This document shows positions 7,639-7,843 of a stretch of 7,843 nt of DNA, piece by piece (the first letter of the stretch is position 1; each line of letters opens with the position of its first letter). Source of the stretch: an uncultured Muribaculum sp. (GTDB lineage Bacteria; Bacteroidota; Bacteroidia; Bacteroidales; Muribaculaceae); assembly GCA_947573015.1 (NCBI GenBank), contig CANPDS010000112.1, positions 1 through 7,843 of the forward strand, written 5' to 3'. Below the pieces are notes generated by a model. The model had not been told where the DNA came from, searched no databases, and was given only the letters and a program-made list of their open reading frames with translations. The translations under genes and the position numbers were made by a program.

Positions 7639-7843
7639 CTACTCTGTAAGGGAGGAGATAGGAATTGACTTCAGGACAAGGACGGTTTTACCATCTTTGT
7701 CTGTCATTACTACAGTACCATTCTTGCCTTTTTTTGCATGCTCCACGCTCTCAAGGGCCACGAGCATTGCAGTCTCAGTCGCCATAGATTCCCGGTCACA
7801 CATCATGCGTGTGCTCGCGAGATCAAGAAACTGTATGCTGTTT
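7639..7843 (-). CDS. C-terminal part of an unrecognised protein (5' end outside window)
   Basis: An open minus-strand frame enters from the right edge and ends at TAG 7641-7639, giving the last 67 residues. I do not recognise the family. The visible part begins NSIQFLDLASTRMM, continues with a probable amphipathic helix (residues about 17-36, MCDRES then ETAMLVALESVEHAKK) and then an apparent beta-hairpin, NGTVVMTDKDGKTVLVLKS, before a short tail ending SSLTE. Evidence that it is real is the open frame to the edge, protein-like composition with a helix and a hairpin, and a terminator 70 nt downstream on the same strand. An internal ATG at 7806 could start a 56-residue protein, but the frame upstream reads equally well, so I treat it as truncated by the window. 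A regulatory or DNA-binding role would be a guess and is not claimed. Confidence 0.65.
   Translation of the reverse strand, partial: NSIQFLDLASTRMMCDRESMATETAMLVALESVEHAKKGKNGTVVMTDKDGKTVLVLKSIPISSLTE

Overview
The window looks like a chromosomal segment of a Bacteroidales bacterium, possibly a gut Muribaculaceae- or Porphyromonas-like lineage. Three things point there: a very large SprA/Sov-type outer-membrane protein, a Bacteroidetes-style promoter (TAnnTTTG -7 box), and start codons without a Shine-Dalgarno sequence. The family-level assignment is inference. All genes I can support lie on the minus strand, so the text below runs from right to left, in the direction of transcription.

Right edge (about 7843-7639): the last 67 codons of a protein I do not recognise, ending in TAG. 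A GC-rich hairpin with a T-rich tail (7569 down to about 7525) closes that transcript. Next comes an AT-rich intergenic stretch (about 7308-7524) with no convincing gene. It holds three copies of an AAGTAAGT(C/A)AT motif, two direct and one inverted, which form an 11-bp palindrome.

Centre (7307-5819): a good Bacteroidetes promoter followed by a complete 468-residue CoA-transferase of the acetyl-CoA hydrolase/4-hydroxybutyrate CoA-transferase family, with its catalytic glutamate and both glycine-rich loops. Directly behind its stop codon (5802-5596) is a stranded C-terminal piece of a HEPN/UPF0332 protein, which has lost its N-terminal catalytic half and is best read as a pseudogene.

Left (5478-1): the first 1826 codons of sprA, the giant beta-barrel translocon of the type IX secretion system. 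It is open and uninterrupted to the window edge. It starts with a signal peptide and carries several stretches I recognise as SprA-typical. The 3' part lies outside the window. Its leader contains GC-rich inverted repeats around two in-frame ATG codons.

The genes do not form an obvious single pathway. The CoA-transferase is fermentative metabolism, SprA is protein export, and the HEPN fragment looks like debris of a former toxin-antitoxin-type or nucleotidyltransferase-linked gene. I did not find a convincing new system. The most unusual items are the repeat cluster, the HEPN remnant abutting the CoA-transferase, and the alternative hairpins in the sprA leader.
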